Of a stretch of DNA of 64,000 bases, positions 11,401 to 23,651 are shown one piece after another (the stretch's first letter is position 1; each line of letters opens with the position of its first letter). The notes beneath the pieces are model-generated. The model was given only the letters and a program-made list of their open reading frames with translations, ran no database searches and was not told where the DNA came from. The stretch covers positions 1 through 64,000 of the forward strand of contig ML976771.1 of NCBI GenBank assembly GCA_010015655.1, given 5' to 3'. The translations under genes and the position numbers were made by a program. The stretch is from Bimuria novae-zelandiae CBS 107.79 (Eukaryota > Ascomycota > Dothideomycetes > Pleosporales > Didymosphaeriaceae).

Positions 11401-12305
11401 CAAGTGAGCGTCTATTTCCCGCTCAGGAAACCTCCATTTCCGGATGCGGTTCCACCACCACCAATATACCTCTAGATATATATAAATAAGCTCTAAGATA
11501 ATTAGGTTAAGCTATTGCTAACAGCCTAGCTGGCATACAATAGCGCAAGATCGGCGACTACAGGGTACTCGCCATACTACGCCAACCACGGGTGTGAGCC
11601 CACGACTTACTAGGACCTATTAGACATCTAAAGCACTGCGAAGAACGCAGCTAACAAAGCCAAGCTTATATAAGATCTATATAAGATACTACGCTAGAAC
11701 ATCGCGTAATATAATAAATAAATAGCGAAATAAGTAAATAAAAAAAGGATTAAGGGACTAACTTTTAAAAAGGAGAATAAAGTCCTTCTCTGCAAAAAAT
11801 CTTAAGATAATAACACTAAGTAAAAAATTAGATAACCTCTATAAAGGACTATTTAAAGTCTAAGAGATTAAAGGACTAGTAAATTTTAAATTATAATTAC
11901 CTATAGATATACGTATATACCTAGTTTTTTACAAATCCTTATTAGAACTAGCACCACTAGACACTAAACTAAAAAATATAACTTAAACTTAAGGACAAGG
12001 AATACAAGGTTAAAGTAATTAAAGGCCTATAAAAGATTAGACGTTAGTACAAGTACCTAGTAAAGTGGGAAGGATGGCTAAAGAACCATAACACGTAGGA
12101 ACTAGTATAGAACCTTACGAACTATAAGACAGCGCTAGAGAGGTTCCACGTAGAGCATCTAGGAGTCCCGCGGCCAGATTGACCAGGAACTTAGAAAAGT
12201 TAAAAGACGCAGAAAGGTTAAAAAGAGCAAATAAGTTAGCCTATAACTAGCCTAAGTTAGATATAGGTAGTAATAGTAAAAATAAAACAAGGGCGCTAGC
12301 GTCTA

Positions 12306-15300
12306 CAGAGCTCGTAACGTACGGAGCTCCGGATCCATGGAGCTGTACGCCTTGCCTAATCGGGCAAAAATGAAACTTCTCTTAGGAGGCTCAAGACGTT
12401 GTTAAAACCTCGGTTGTTTGACGTTAGTCGTCTCCCATATAGTCTCTATAGACGTCAATAGTGACTTAATAATTATTCAACATGTCCCAAAATCCCCTAA
12501 GGAGGCTTTAGAACACCCTAAGGAGGGCTTCAAGGCTTTCTACGCCCCAGATTACCCCATCCAGAGCCTCACCGTCGCCAGTTTCCACCCCGTCTCGCAG
12601 GCGCGCTGACCGTCGGCGTCCCGTCGACGTACTGTCAGACAATGACACCTCTGCCTATGAGGCTGACGGCAGCAAAGGGCCTTTCAGAGGCCCTTAATCT
12701 CATGGAGGAACTCAAGAGGCTCGCCGGCGAGCTCCAAAGAGGCCTAGAGTGGCTGAATTTGACTACGACTGGGTCAATTATGACAAAATCCCTGGATACC
12801 TGGCGGATGAGCGGCAGGTTAGGAGACGCGCTGGCTACTAGCTGTACGGAGTACCTTTACAGCGTATAGAGGATAAGACACAGTGGTATCTTTGTAAGCA
12901 CTGTCACCTGGAGGATTCTCCGCACAATGCCATTTTAAAAGTTAACGGCGGAGGCGGCGTCCTTAATCACCTCCGCGCGCGCTATACAGAGCAGTATAAT
13001 TACGTAAGAAGCCTCCTAGTTAAAGCTCTTAGCACTAATAAAGGCATATCGTCTATCTTAGCTACTTTAAATAACAAGGATCCTGTATAACAAGCTATAC
13101 ATAGTAAAGCTGTAACAGTGTTCAATCCCCAGGGCATACAGAAGGACCTACTTACCTAGATTATAGCTAACAAGATTCCCTTCTACAAGCTAAGTAGCGA
13201 GTATTTTAGGAGGTTACTTAGCCATATGGAGCTCACTAGCCAGAGCCTCTTGCCCAACAATCGAACGATGCGGAACTAGGTCCTTTAACAGTTTAAGGCG
13301 AAGAAGGAGGTCCTTAGGAAGGCCTTAAAGGATTGCCCTAGCAAAATACATCTATCCTTTAACGGGTAGACCAACCGGAGGATACATGGATTGCTTACAA
13401 TCGTCGGCCACTAGGTAGATATAAATAATAAGTGTAATACAGCCCTCCTATCTCTACGGGAGATGGAATCTCCACACACAGGAACCAATATAAGAAAGGC
13501 TATAATATAAACGCTTAAGGCCTTTAAGATTAAGAAGAAAACAGGCGCATGGGCTTGTAATAACGCCTTTTTAAATAATTAAGCCCTTACGCAGCTAGGT
13601 GTAATTTTACACTTTAACCCTATCTACTAGAGGATAAGATGTGCTAGCTATATACTTAATCTTATAGCTAGGGACCTGTTTTACGGTCTTAATTATAAGA
13701 TGTTTAACGTCTCCGAGAGAGAGCTTACTTTTCTAAAGGAGGAGACTAGCTACTATCGTAGCCGTGGACTAATTGCTGTCATTCGATTAACTGTAAACTA
13801 GATTCGCAAATCTCCAGGGCGGATACAACGCTTTAACGAAGCCCAAGGCCATATTTAGAGAGAGGAAAACCCTAGGGGAGGTCGTACGCCAGATCCCCTA
13901 GTGTTACTTCCTAATAATAATACTCGGTAAACGGCTTTTTATATAATAACTTGTTTTTGACTATAGCACTAAATTATTTCTCTATAACTACTACTTAAAT
14001 TAGCCTCGATCCTATTATGGGCAACTTAATTTAATATTATATAATTATAGAGTTATCTCTTAGTAGAGCTAGTAAAGTTAAACTCTAAACTTTAAGCAGC
14101 GCGCGTTAACACCTGGCAATAGCTAACTTCTCTATAGGTGGAATTTAACGGCAGACATAATTAAACGCGCCTACTGGCTATAGCGTGTTCTAGATTACTT
14201 CTTTAGGCATGAGAGAGCTACGTATAAGCTTAAGATTTAACCTATTAAGAAAAGTATAATAGGAAGTCGTCCTGAGGACTTATTAACACGTTTTATTATT
14301 AAACACTAGTTAACGGCAAAGGACTGGCAGCAAGTTGAAGAGATTCTAAAAGTCCTTGTACTATTTTAAGAGGCTACTTTAAAGCTTAAAGGACGTCCTA
14401 ATAAGTAGAAAGAGGAGCCGCTAATCATGTTGGTATCTCTTATACTTAATTCGATAATGGACGCCCTAGAGAAGCTGAAAACTCATACCCTACGGACCTA
14501 CGGCAAGAAAGGAATCTACGTCGGCGTCGAGCAGGCCTGGAACAAGGCTCAGAAGTACTACAATTCGACTACGGAGAGTCCACTATACGCTACTGCTATG
14601 ATACTCAATCCTTGATAGAAAGTAGCTAGTTGTACAGAGCTCTGGGGTAAAAATCACGCCGTGGACCAGCTTGTAAAAGTTAGACAATTCTTTAAGAATA
14701 ATTATAGCAGTTTCCCTATAGTTACACGGGAGCCTTTAAGGCCTATTAAACGCCCTAATCCTACTTAGCAATCAAGGTACGGGTCGTTTAATTCTACGAT
14801 AGATTAACTAGGCAAGAGGTCTACGACGCTAGCACCTATAAGGACTGTTAATAACGAGATAACTGCGTACTTATAGGAGGATTACACTAGTAGCTTATAT
14901 CCCTCTAAGTACTAGAGGCTTTTTATTGTCTAGTTAAGGTATCCTAGGCTCTCTCGCATAGTAATTAACGTGTACGCTACGCCTGCCATGAGCGACGAAC
15001 CTAAGAGAGTCTTTAGCCTAGGCGGAAATACAGTTACAGCACGTCGGGCATCTCTTATTAAAGATACATAGGAAGCTCTAGTTTGCCTCAGCTACTAGAT
15101 AAGTAATCTTAACATGGAACTAGAGTTGCTAGGAATAATTGAACAGAGCCCTTAAAGCTCTGTACAAAGCTCTTAGGCCAGCAGCAACTAAGGCTTCTTA
15201 ATAGGCAACTTTAATAAGGCATTTTAGGATTCTTTCTCGCAGCTAGAGGGCAATTAAAACAATTAAGTAGCTAGTGTAGAGGTTAGCAGTATAGAATTTG

Positions 15301-15607
15301 TAAAAGGCGTTAATTATTTGGTGGCGATTTAGTTTAAAAACGTAGGCGCAGGCGCCTATTTTAATAGAAAATAAACGTATAAAAAGGCCCTATAGCTACA
15401 CAACGTGCAAATCGTCAATTTACAGCAGCAACACGAGAATCTGATATACCAAGCTTTCTGGCGAATGCTGGGCAACTACTATACTAACTACTATAAGACT
15501 AGCCCTTAGCTCCGTCTAGATCCATGGAGCTACGTAGCTCATGGAGTTGCCTAATTGGGACGGAGCTCCATGGATCCGGATCTGAGATCCGTCCGTTACG
15601 AGCTCTG
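12306..15607 (+). mobile_element. hAT DNA transposon (hAT-1)
   Basis: A 3,302-bp element. Terminal inverted repeats are CAGAGCTCGTAACG at 12306-12319 and its reverse complement at 15594-15607. Related subterminal GGATCCATGGAGCT palindromes lie inside both ends. The 8-bp target duplication AGCGTCTA is perfect (12298-12305 and 15608-15615), diagnostic for the hAT superfamily. The plus-strand transposase is RIP-broken. Insertion is into the gypsy relic. Confidence 0.93.
12640..15150 (+). pseudogene. hAT transposase pseudogene
   Basis: Plus strand. A BED-like N-terminus (CHLEDSPHNAILKVNGGGG near 12900) precedes the core KIHLSFNG-stop-TNRRIHGLL at about 13350 (normally a Trp after NG). After a cysteine-containing block (CASYILNLIARDLF at 13640) comes the C-terminal hAT dimerisation region near 14930-15060: YPRLSRIVINVYATPAMS, then EPKRVFSLGGN. 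Stops are TAA and TAG throughout. The length fits a full-size hAT transposase. It acts in the nucleus by cut-and-paste in the intact family; this copy cannot. Confidence 0.85.
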
Positions 15608-16530
15608 AGCGTCTATACTTTTAAAAGAAGAAGGCTTTAGGATCCTAGCCTTACGCTCTAAACACTCTAACTCTTTTATTAATATAATCTCTTTTAGCTT
15701 ATAATAATATTTCTTTTTTTAAATATTAAATAACTTTTATTCTCTCAAAGCTAGTTCCTCCTTTAAATAAAGGATATTACCTTAAAGAGAGTATTGCTTT
15801 ACTTTTATCTCCTAACGCTTAGTCCGCGTTAGAACTAGACTATACTAGACTTTTACCTAAATATAATACGTATAGAAACTAGTAAATAACTTTACTACAC
15901 ACTTTAGCCTCTTCTCTTTATACTACCTATATAGAGTTAGCATCTCCACGTCCGCGTCCAGAATAGCCTTTATCTAGTCTTAGTAACGTTAGTTAGAAGA
16001 TATTATTAGGACTTTTAGCATAGTTAGGTAGGCAATAGAAAGGGCATAAGGCAGACTTATAGTAAGGGCCTAAATAGCTACTTATACGCGCGCACGCTAG
16101 CGCTACTGTATAATTATAAAATAATAGGTATTAGGATAATTACCCTAAGAGGGGGGATAATATTACGAGCTTAGAAAACCTAAATAGTAGCATAACTATA
16201 AATAAGGATAAATAGGGGGAGGTAGATAAGGTTATACTATAGCTAGCCTATAAGGACTTGCGGGGTCGCTTATATTAGCTAAGATTACGTAACTCTAATC
16301 TAATAGTAGCTCTAGATTAAGATAATCCGCTAAGAGCTTTAAACTACGGTGATCCGCTAAGGGGGCCGGATTACCTAAAGACAGAGGTGTAACGAGGTAG
16401 GCACGATCGAACACGTGGCCTTCTCTCGCTTATAGAGGTTCCGGCTAGGCTAGGATCAAACACTAGCGCTAGTGGCTGTTAGAGTTGCCAACAATCAATT
16501 AATTAAAAATTCGGGCTGAGATTAATTTAA

Positions 16531-16694
16531 TGTAACGGTATTCGGATTATTTATTATTGCCTATGCTAGCTTATTGCTGCCTACACTCATTTACTGCTGC
16601 CTAGCCTACCTAGCAGTATATATCTTAGCTACTACACACATATAATCAAATTAGTGTTTTTCCCGACTTTCGCTTTACAGCAACAACCGCTACA
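16531..16694 (+). repeat. 5' LTR of copia-1
   Basis: 164 bp, TGTAACGG...CCGCTACA, matched by 26931-27094. Confidence 0.93.
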
Positions 16695-16769
16695 GTTATA
16701 AGCCCGGATTACGACGGGATCTTACTCACCTGACTTATTATATACTTACACATAAAGTAGAGCACCTAC

Positions 16770-18341
16770 GAGCACGATGACAACTAAGTTAGACCTAATA
16801 GTTACTTAGGTGATAATTGTCCTTAGCCAATTAAAGGATTAGCATAAATAGCTATTTATCCGCAAGAATACGGCACAAAAGAACTAACTCTAAAAATACG
16901 TTAATCTAGATATTACAGCAGACTAACTACCCTAGCTAGAGGAGCTAACGGAGCCTTAGCTAAGCAACTACGACTAACGAGCTACATTATTTGCTAGCTT
17001 AAATACTAAGTAGCGAGCTAACTATCGTTAGGCCTATGAGCAATAGGAGAAGAAGGATCTAGAGTATAAGTGTTAGCTTAAGGCTCTAGCAGACTTTAAC
17101 TCTAAGATTAGTAAGATAATAGCAGCGTATTATATATACCTAATTAAGGATAAAGATACGCCGTACTAACGACTTATAACCCTTAAAAAATATCTCGCAC
17201 TATTAGATGCGACGCGTCGTCGCGATTTAATAGCAAAATATAAGGATCTTTAGACACCGCTAAAGGGTAGAAAGGTTAAAGAATAGCTTTAATATTAGAT
17301 TAAAGTTACTGGCTAGTGCAAGACTATTAAGCTTTTAAAGACTAAGGATACCTGTGCGCAGGAGGACTTCCTAGTTACCTATAAGATAATTAACCCTGAA
17401 TACGGAATAGCAGGTCTGCGAGACCTGATCCAAAAAGAGAGGCTTAGTATAAAAGTCCTATTAGTAGAAGACTACGTTGCCAAGTTCTTAGCATACCTAA
17501 AGCGTACACGCCTAATTAGTACAGGCTTTAGTGCATACGCGGCAGAGCTAGAGATAGTAAAGCTAATAATACTATAAAGTAATAAACCTTCTTAAAGTGG
17601 TATATGCCTCTGTGGTAAGAGACACTTATAGTCTAAGTGCTAGTTAATAAACCCCGACGCTCCTAACCGACCCTAAGGATATAATAATAAAGAAGCTGGT
17701 AAGAAAGTGGCTGCAGCCTTTGCCAAGAATCTAAGCTTAAAAGCGAGGGTAGAGAAAGCTATATAGGACTAAAAGGCAACTTAGTTAAACTCTAAGCCTA
17801 TAGTTACTATTAACGATGGCAAGCCTCCTTTTAATTTATTAACCTACACTACATAATATATGGTATCTGATGCTATTATAGTTAACGAGCACGACGAGCA
17901 CGACAAGCGTAATAAATGTAATAAAGATCTAATACTTAATAATGGTATTAAACCTATTAAGGAGTTAGTAGCTCTATTAACGCTTAACAATATTAGTAGC
18001 TACAACTTATTAAGCAACTAATTTATACTTAATCCTGGTTTAAACACTCACATTATTAACACTAAGTCCTGGCCTAGATGGACGAGAGAGTATGAGGCTA
18101 GTGCCAACGACTTTATAGGAGTAGGAATAGGCCGTATTAAGATTACTACATAGGGCAGCATGAAGCTGACCGTAAAAACACTAAGAGGACTATTACCTAT
18201 CGTCCTAACACACGTTGCCTTAGTTAAAGGCTTCTTAATAAGCCTTATAGGCTTAGCACGCTATCGCTCGAGTTAGATCTACTTTAACTTAGGACAAGAT
18301 TTACTATATAAAGTTAGCAAGAAAACCGTTATTGCATAACT
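16770..18341 (+). pseudogene. copia-1 gag and protease region
   Basis: Plus strand, near the 5' LTR. It reads as a copia gag (for example LNTK, then IAAYYIYLIKDKD, then LLDATRRRDLIAKYKDL). A zinc-knuckle-like CLCGKRH follows at about 17610. A protease-like stretch (SSYNLLSN, then FILNPGLNTHIIN) follows near 18010-18060. It ends at the copia-2 insertion. Frequent TAA/TAG show RIP. In an intact element this part builds the virus-like particle and cleaves the polyprotein. Confidence 0.75.
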
Positions 18342-18346
18342 AGAGT

Positions 18347-18571
18347 TGTGAGATTTAATGGTATTCTGTCACTTTGAGATGGTGTGATCTTGATAGTTGA
18401 TGAAGTTGATTGATTGAGTGATGGAGATTGGCCGTAGGCGAGGTCTCTAGTACGTGCCGACCTAACGCTAGCACTAACTAGGATAGTGTGCAGCTAGAGG
18501 TGCGCCAGCCTTATATTCTCTACTGCACTATTAACAATAGTGCAGGATTACAAAGGCCTTGTAATCGGACA
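18347..18571 (-). repeat. 3' LTR of copia-2
   Basis: 225 bp. At all seven mismatching sites this LTR keeps CA or TG where the other has TA. Confidence 0.94.
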
Positions 18572-18633
18572 CACCCCCTTAGCTTAAGCACATCCTTAAG
18601 CTGAACGCTTCTTAGTAATATCGGTCTATCCTT

Positions 18634-20709
18634 CTACTCCATTTCAAAGGCCTCTATCCTCTGCTGTAGATCCTGCAGGGTGACCTCTTGATCAGTGATC
18701 TTGTCTGATACATTTGTAAGTCCTAGTTTATCCAGAAACTTGTTCCATTTGTTTACTGGCAGGGCCTTGGTCAGACTATCTGCCACCATATCCTCTGATC
18801 TCTGATAGGTAATATTGATTGTTCCTTTAGCCACTTCCTGCCTTAGCTAATGATTGTGGATATCTACATGGCGCAGCTTGGTCTGTAACTTTGCAATCTC
18901 TTTAGTGATGAGACGGATAGTCTGTTAATTATCGTAATTAATTATGATCGGGTGATTGCTCACAGTAATTTAGAGCTCTCGGAGTAATCGCGAAGTGAAA
19001 ATGGCCTCCTTAGCTACCTATAAAAGTGCTAGCAATTCGGCCTCTATTATTAATGTAGTGACTGTATCTTGTTTGCTTGCCTTCCAGGCAATTAGCCTAC
19101 TAAATAGTTTAATAATGTATCCTTGTGAACTCTTACAGTCTAGAGTATTATTGGCAAATAATACGTCGCTGGCCACTTCTAGGGTGTCTGCCCCTCCTAA
19201 CTGTAGACCCAGTGATCTGGTCTTTGTAAGATAAAGGAGGACTTGATCGGCGGCAGCATAATAATCCTCGCTTAGATTAGATAGAAAACGTGATAGTCTA
19301 GAGCTTGCAAAGGTAATATCTAGTCGAGTTATAACTGTAGCATAGAGAATTAATCTGACTTTACGCTGGTATCGATTAACCTTAGCCTTGGTAGCTAGTC
19401 CTGTTCGCGGGAGTAATTCGATCGAAGTCATTGGCGTCTCATATCGCATCTCATGGTGATCTATGAGGCGAGATATCTTGTCAATGTATAAGGCTTGTAA
19501 AAGCCAGATCCTTCGCTTGGTGCGGTCTCTGATCACTTCAACTCCTAGAAACCACTGTAGATCTTTTCCGCCAGTTAGAGTAAACTTGGCGCTTATCTTT
19601 GTGATGGCTGCTTCTGCGGCCGATTTGTGATCTTTTTTATAGGCGATGATCAGATCATCTACATAGAAGAAGATGATGAGTCCTTCCTTGATGAAACAAC
19701 AAGGCTCATGTGGGACTGTATTGAACCCCATATCGCGGAGTGCAGTAGTGAACTCTCTCTGCCAAAGTAGGGGAGAGATGCGCAGTCCATAGAGTGCTTT
19801 GTGTAGTTGGAGGATTGCACCTGCTCGTGTGTAGCCGCGAGGCATCCTCATGTAGATTTCTCTGTCCAGCTTTGCGTGGACAAAAGCGTTGGTGACGTCG
19901 TGTTAGATAAGCTCTAGGTCGAACCGGGCTGCAATTGACATAAGCATGCGGAAGGATCGTCCTGCAAGCGTTGCGGCGTAGGTATCTTGTGAGGTGAGAT
20001 GTCGCTGTTGATCGCCTCTCACTACCAATCTTGCTTTGCATTTCTGTAATCGATGGTGTTTGTCAAGCTTGTAAGTATATACCCACATGCAGTCAAGGAT
20101 TTAATGACCTGCTGCTTTCACTGGAGCGGCTGCAACCTCACTCCAGGACTTCATTTCCTTGTGGCTCTGGAGATAAGATCGCTCGGCTTCCTTCCACATA
20201 TCATAGAGAGGGTGATCCTTGAGCTTGCTTCTGCAGGTGGGTGGTTCCGGTAGCAGGCTTCTGTGTGGCTTCTTACCCACAGTGATCATGCGTCTGAGCT
20301 GGGCCTTATCCAGTACCTTGCCTTAATACTTGCCACTGCTTCCTGCTTCCGTGCCTGCCATGAATGCCGCGGCCTAAGGACTGACTTGTTTTTGCCCTGA
20401 TTGCACTCTTGGGGATAGTTCAGCTTAATTATCTCTAGCCAGTAATTGGGCAAGGAGTGCAACTGGTGGCGGTGTTAATGGAGGTGTTAGATACTTGTAA
20501 TCAAACTTCCTGCCTTGCCTGTACCCCGGGGTCCCTTTATCCTCTTCCCCTGGTGCCTCAGTGATTGTCTCATCTTCATAGAAGGACTCTGTGGCTTGAC
20601 CCTGGCGAGGTGAGGGAGGTAACTCTACCGATCGTACCCATGCTGCTATCTCTTCCAAGGTGTTGTGCATGAGATTATCTATCAGGTCTTCAGTCTTGCC
20701 TGAGAACAC
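18634..20709 (-). pseudogene. copia-2 reverse transcriptase and RNase H
   Basis: Minus strand, read from 20709 down. A spacer (20709-20425) carries acidic and Pro-rich residues. The reverse transcriptase begins near 20290 and includes WVYTYKLDKHHRLQKCKARL and VVRGDQQ (about 20085-20010), then DVTNAFVHAKLDREIYMRMP and LHKALYGLRISPLLWQ. The catalytic box FFYVDDLIIAY follows at about 19660. RNase H follows (DVLFANNTLDCKSSQGYI, then AWKASKQDTV at about 19090). The tail MVADSLTKALPVNKW is at about 18780. A few stops divide it into pieces of 277, 61 and 66 residues. Family, order and catalytic YVDD are clear; the product is not made intact. Confidence 0.88.
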
Positions 20710-21264
20710 TGTGTCTTCATCAAATATTATATTGCGAGTGCTAATTGTCTTCGCGAGTAAGGGGATCTATATCCTTTAGATGTTAGATAATTGGTAGCTA
20801 ATAATGTAACTAATCCATGCTTTAGGATCTAATCTTTAGAGTTTGCTCTTGCCACGCTTTATATCGTTAGTTATTGCAAAAGCTTTGCAGCTATAAGCCT
20901 TAAGGTAAGTTTAATTAGGCTTCTTTAGTTAAGTGACTACGCCGTTTTAAAAGGCCACTATTGTGAAGAATACTTTGTATAGTGATCTCTAGCGATTGGC
21001 GTAGTTTAGTATTCGATTGTAGAGGTAGACTACTGCCTGTGTAATCTTAGGCTATAGCTATTAGGGTAGGTTAGAGTCTAGTCGCATCGCGCGCGCTTTC
21101 TCCTTAATTACACCCCTTAAGCGTTTAGCCCCTTTATTTTATAATTAAGTATTAGGTGCTAAAGGCTTAATTCTAATGCCTTGTGCTAAGCACCACTTTT
21201 TAATGTTTACTTTAATAGAGAAGATCTCGTTGTCTGATTTAATAACTTTTACTGTGACTTCAAA

Positions 21265-21567
21265 TTATACTTTTATAAATAGTATAAAGGTGCTAAGTTG
21301 CTTGATAATGGATCGTGCCGGGCGATTATCCTTAAAGTAGAGGTCCCAGGTGAAGCCGGAGAATCTGTTAGTGATGAGTATCTGACTCTTCTCTCCTGTC
21401 GAGCTGTCTGCTTCAAAGTCGTGAAAGTCGATTGCGATTCTCTCTCCGGGGCCTTCCGTAAGCTCTTTAGGTTGTCTGCGGATTTGTCGCTTGAGTTTGG
21501 CTCTGCCGCAGGCGTCGCATTTGACTGTAGTAAGTCCTTTGATTCTTACCCTCTTAGATTGCTGCAC
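21265..21567 (-). pseudogene. copia-2 integrase fragment
   Basis: A 100-residue open piece: VKCDACGRAKLKRQIRR (end of the HHCC zinc-binding domain), then ERIAIDFHDFEADSS with the first catalytic Asp of the integrase core, then NRFSGFTWDLYFKD. The rest of the core lies towards 20.8 kb in broken frames. Copia order (gag, protease, integrase, reverse transcriptase) is kept. Confidence 0.82.
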
Positions 21568-23022
21568 TAGGTGTTCGAGTGCCTAAGGTCCTGGGTGGCC
21601 TAATCGCTTGTGCCAGGTAATTGCGCTTGCTTTCTGTGGCCTGCGCTTCGTTCTTGAGTTGGTTTTGTGCGCTGCTAGCGCACTATTAGCAACAGTGCAG
21701 CCTACTAGGGCTGATCTGTATTCTAGCACCTATTGGCCATGCATCTCTTCTAGTTCTGCCAATATTGTGTTGTCTTGTCGCTTTAGTGTTGTTGGTTCTG
21801 CTCGCGTGTCCCACTAAAAGCCTTGCCTCCGGAGTAATCGGAACGATATAAGATTGCAGAGCAGATTAGGGCAATAGGCAACATTGTCTAGCCGTATTGT
21901 TTGATTGCCTCTTGCACTCCGTATGTTGAGATGAACGCTCCTGTATCCTTTAATCCATATTTGTGTATTCCCTGCCCATATGAAATCTCCTGGCGCTGGT
22001 GGTTGGTATGAGACGAAGCGATCGATGTCGTTGAAGATATAGCAGGTTGTGCCTGAATCGAGTATGGCTGAGCATCGTAATGGGTACGTGTGGAAGGATG
22101 CGGCGTTGAAGCTCGCTGGGATTTTAGTGATCTGGCGTCTATCTAGTCACTTATTATTAGCCTTAGTGATTCGAGTTAGAGTGGGAGTGTGTGATAGTTT
22201 AATTGTAGGTGCCTGTGATCTGGCCCTCTTTGTTATCCTTAGGCTTTCTTAAAGCTCTAGGTCATTCTCCAACCTGAATTTAATTAGGGCAGCCATGCCA
22301 GGCTTTGGCCTAAACTAATCTAGTTACTTATCTAGGAAGGCGTAGAAGTAGTCTTGTAGACTATAGCGTTGTTTATAAGTAGGGCACTTAAGGCCACTAA
22401 CTACCGTTAGCTTATCGTCTGTAATCGCGGACCGCTTAGCTTTAGTACTATAACTAGCAGATCGTTGTTTACGAGATCTTCCCCAATTTTTCAATATTAC
22501 TGCTTTATCTACAAGAGAGGCGTCCCTGTCTGTGGCCTGGGTGGATTTACCACCGTTAGCGAGAGATAAACCTACAGCAGCAAAAGCGCCCTTTTATTTG
22601 CCCTTAATTAGGTGCTACAGAATTATGTGGTCTTAGAAGAGTTTTATTATGTGCTTCCGTGAGACAGCTGCATCCTTGCTTCCGTATTGTTAGAAGGTCG
22701 TTACCTACATAGGTGCGACATAGACAACTGCCTTCATGAAGTCTTCTTTAACTAAGTCTAGCCTTTAGAGCTCTAGGACCTAATTAGTCTCTACTTCTAT
22801 GGCTACATGATCGTACTCAGATAGCCATGTAGCCTATAATCCGACTATTCTCATTAGCTTAAGAGCTTCTTAATACCTTGCCCTAGATCGTCTGTATTCG
22901 TCTTGCAGATCTACCCTAACTATAATTATAAGGTTGTTGATCTACTGCCTAATTAATTAATCTAAGATATAGTAGTTGTTCTGGAGATGCGCTAAGACTG
23001 TTAATTAGAGAAAGATAACTAC

Positions 23023-23420
23023 TTAATTTAGGCTGTCTTGCTCCTCTCGATACTCGCGGTCTATAATCTTGTATATCTCTAGCTGTCCCTTATGATAGTT
23101 GCTATCGTCTTTGTATGCTTTCGCGCCTGCTGTCGATAGATGTGAGGGCATTCTTGGCATATCATTTGGATTCGCAGTCGCGTAAGCCGTGCTTGGCTGG
23201 TAGCTTCCTATCGCTGGGGGCATCGGCATCGCGGGTTTCTGCTTTGGTTCATCCGTCAGCACTGGGTCAATAATACTCCAGACCTTTAGGAATTGGTATC
23301 TTGTTTTAAGCTGTTTAAGCTATGGCGTGTAGTTTGTGTAGTTGGTCAGGATCACCGTAGGATCTCTGAGGGTCGATAGGGCTATTTTGATCGGCTTAAT
23401 TGAGGCAGTGAGACTCTTAA
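23023..23420 (-). pseudogene. copia-2 gag N-terminal region
   Basis: Next to the 5' LTR at 23422-23646. An open piece contains MLTDEPKQKPAMPMPPAIG and the gag-like YHKGQLEIYKIIDREYREEQ. The remaining gag runs on to about 22.2 kb with TAA/TAG stops. It would form the particle shell in an intact copy. Confidence 0.65.
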
Positions 23421-23421
23421 T

Positions 23422-23646
23422 TGTGAGATTTAATAGTATTCTGTTACTTTGAGATGGTGTGATCTTGATAGTTGATAAAGTTAATTAATTGAGTAATGGA
23501 GATTGGCCGTAGGCGAGGTCTCTAGTACGTGCCGACCTAACGCTAGCACTAACTAGGATAGTGTGTAGCTAGAGGTGCGCCAGCCTTATATTCTCTACTG
23601 CACTATTAACAATAGTGCAGGATTACAAAGGCCTTGTAATCGGACA
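23422..23646 (-). repeat. 5' LTR of copia-2
   Basis: 225 bp partner of 18347-18571. It carries all seven RIP-type changes. Confidence 0.94.
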
Positions 23647-23651
23647 AGAGT

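Larger units (their letters stand above)
11490..16150 (+). pseudogene. Ty3/gypsy chromovirus pol 3' end, split by a hAT
   Basis: At 11520 a frame reads AYNSARSATTGYSPYYANHG, the typical end of a chromovirus integrase. Near 12020 follows a C-terminal chromodomain: YKYLVKWEGW, then NHNT, then NLTNYKTALERFHVEH. Both are full of TAA/TAG. A hAT element (12306-15607) then interrupts the sequence, with the 8-bp duplication AGCGTCTA on both sides. The gypsy tail resumes at 15616 and reaches a polypurine tract, AAGAGGGGGGA, just before 16161. No reverse transcriptase or gag is present upstream of 11490, so the element is 5' truncated as well as RIP-degraded. Confidence 0.75.
18347..23646 (-). mobile_element. 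Ty1/copia retrotransposon (copia-2), nested
   Basis: Two 225-bp LTRs (18347-18571 and 23422-23646) differ at only seven sites. The 5-bp duplication AGAGT flanks it (18342-18346, 23647-23651). Its genes run on the minus strand, opposite to its host copia-1. The purine tract AAGGGGGTGT (minus strand) adjoins the 18347 LTR, marking it as the 3' LTR. Long open stretches remain in reverse transcriptase, so this copy is younger and less RIP-damaged than its host. Total 5.3 kb. Confidence 0.95.

Noticed and set aside
16695..16720. Possible primer-binding site after the copia-1 5' LTR
   Set aside because: The sequence does not match the usual copia initiator-tRNA pattern well enough, and RIP may have altered it; not called.
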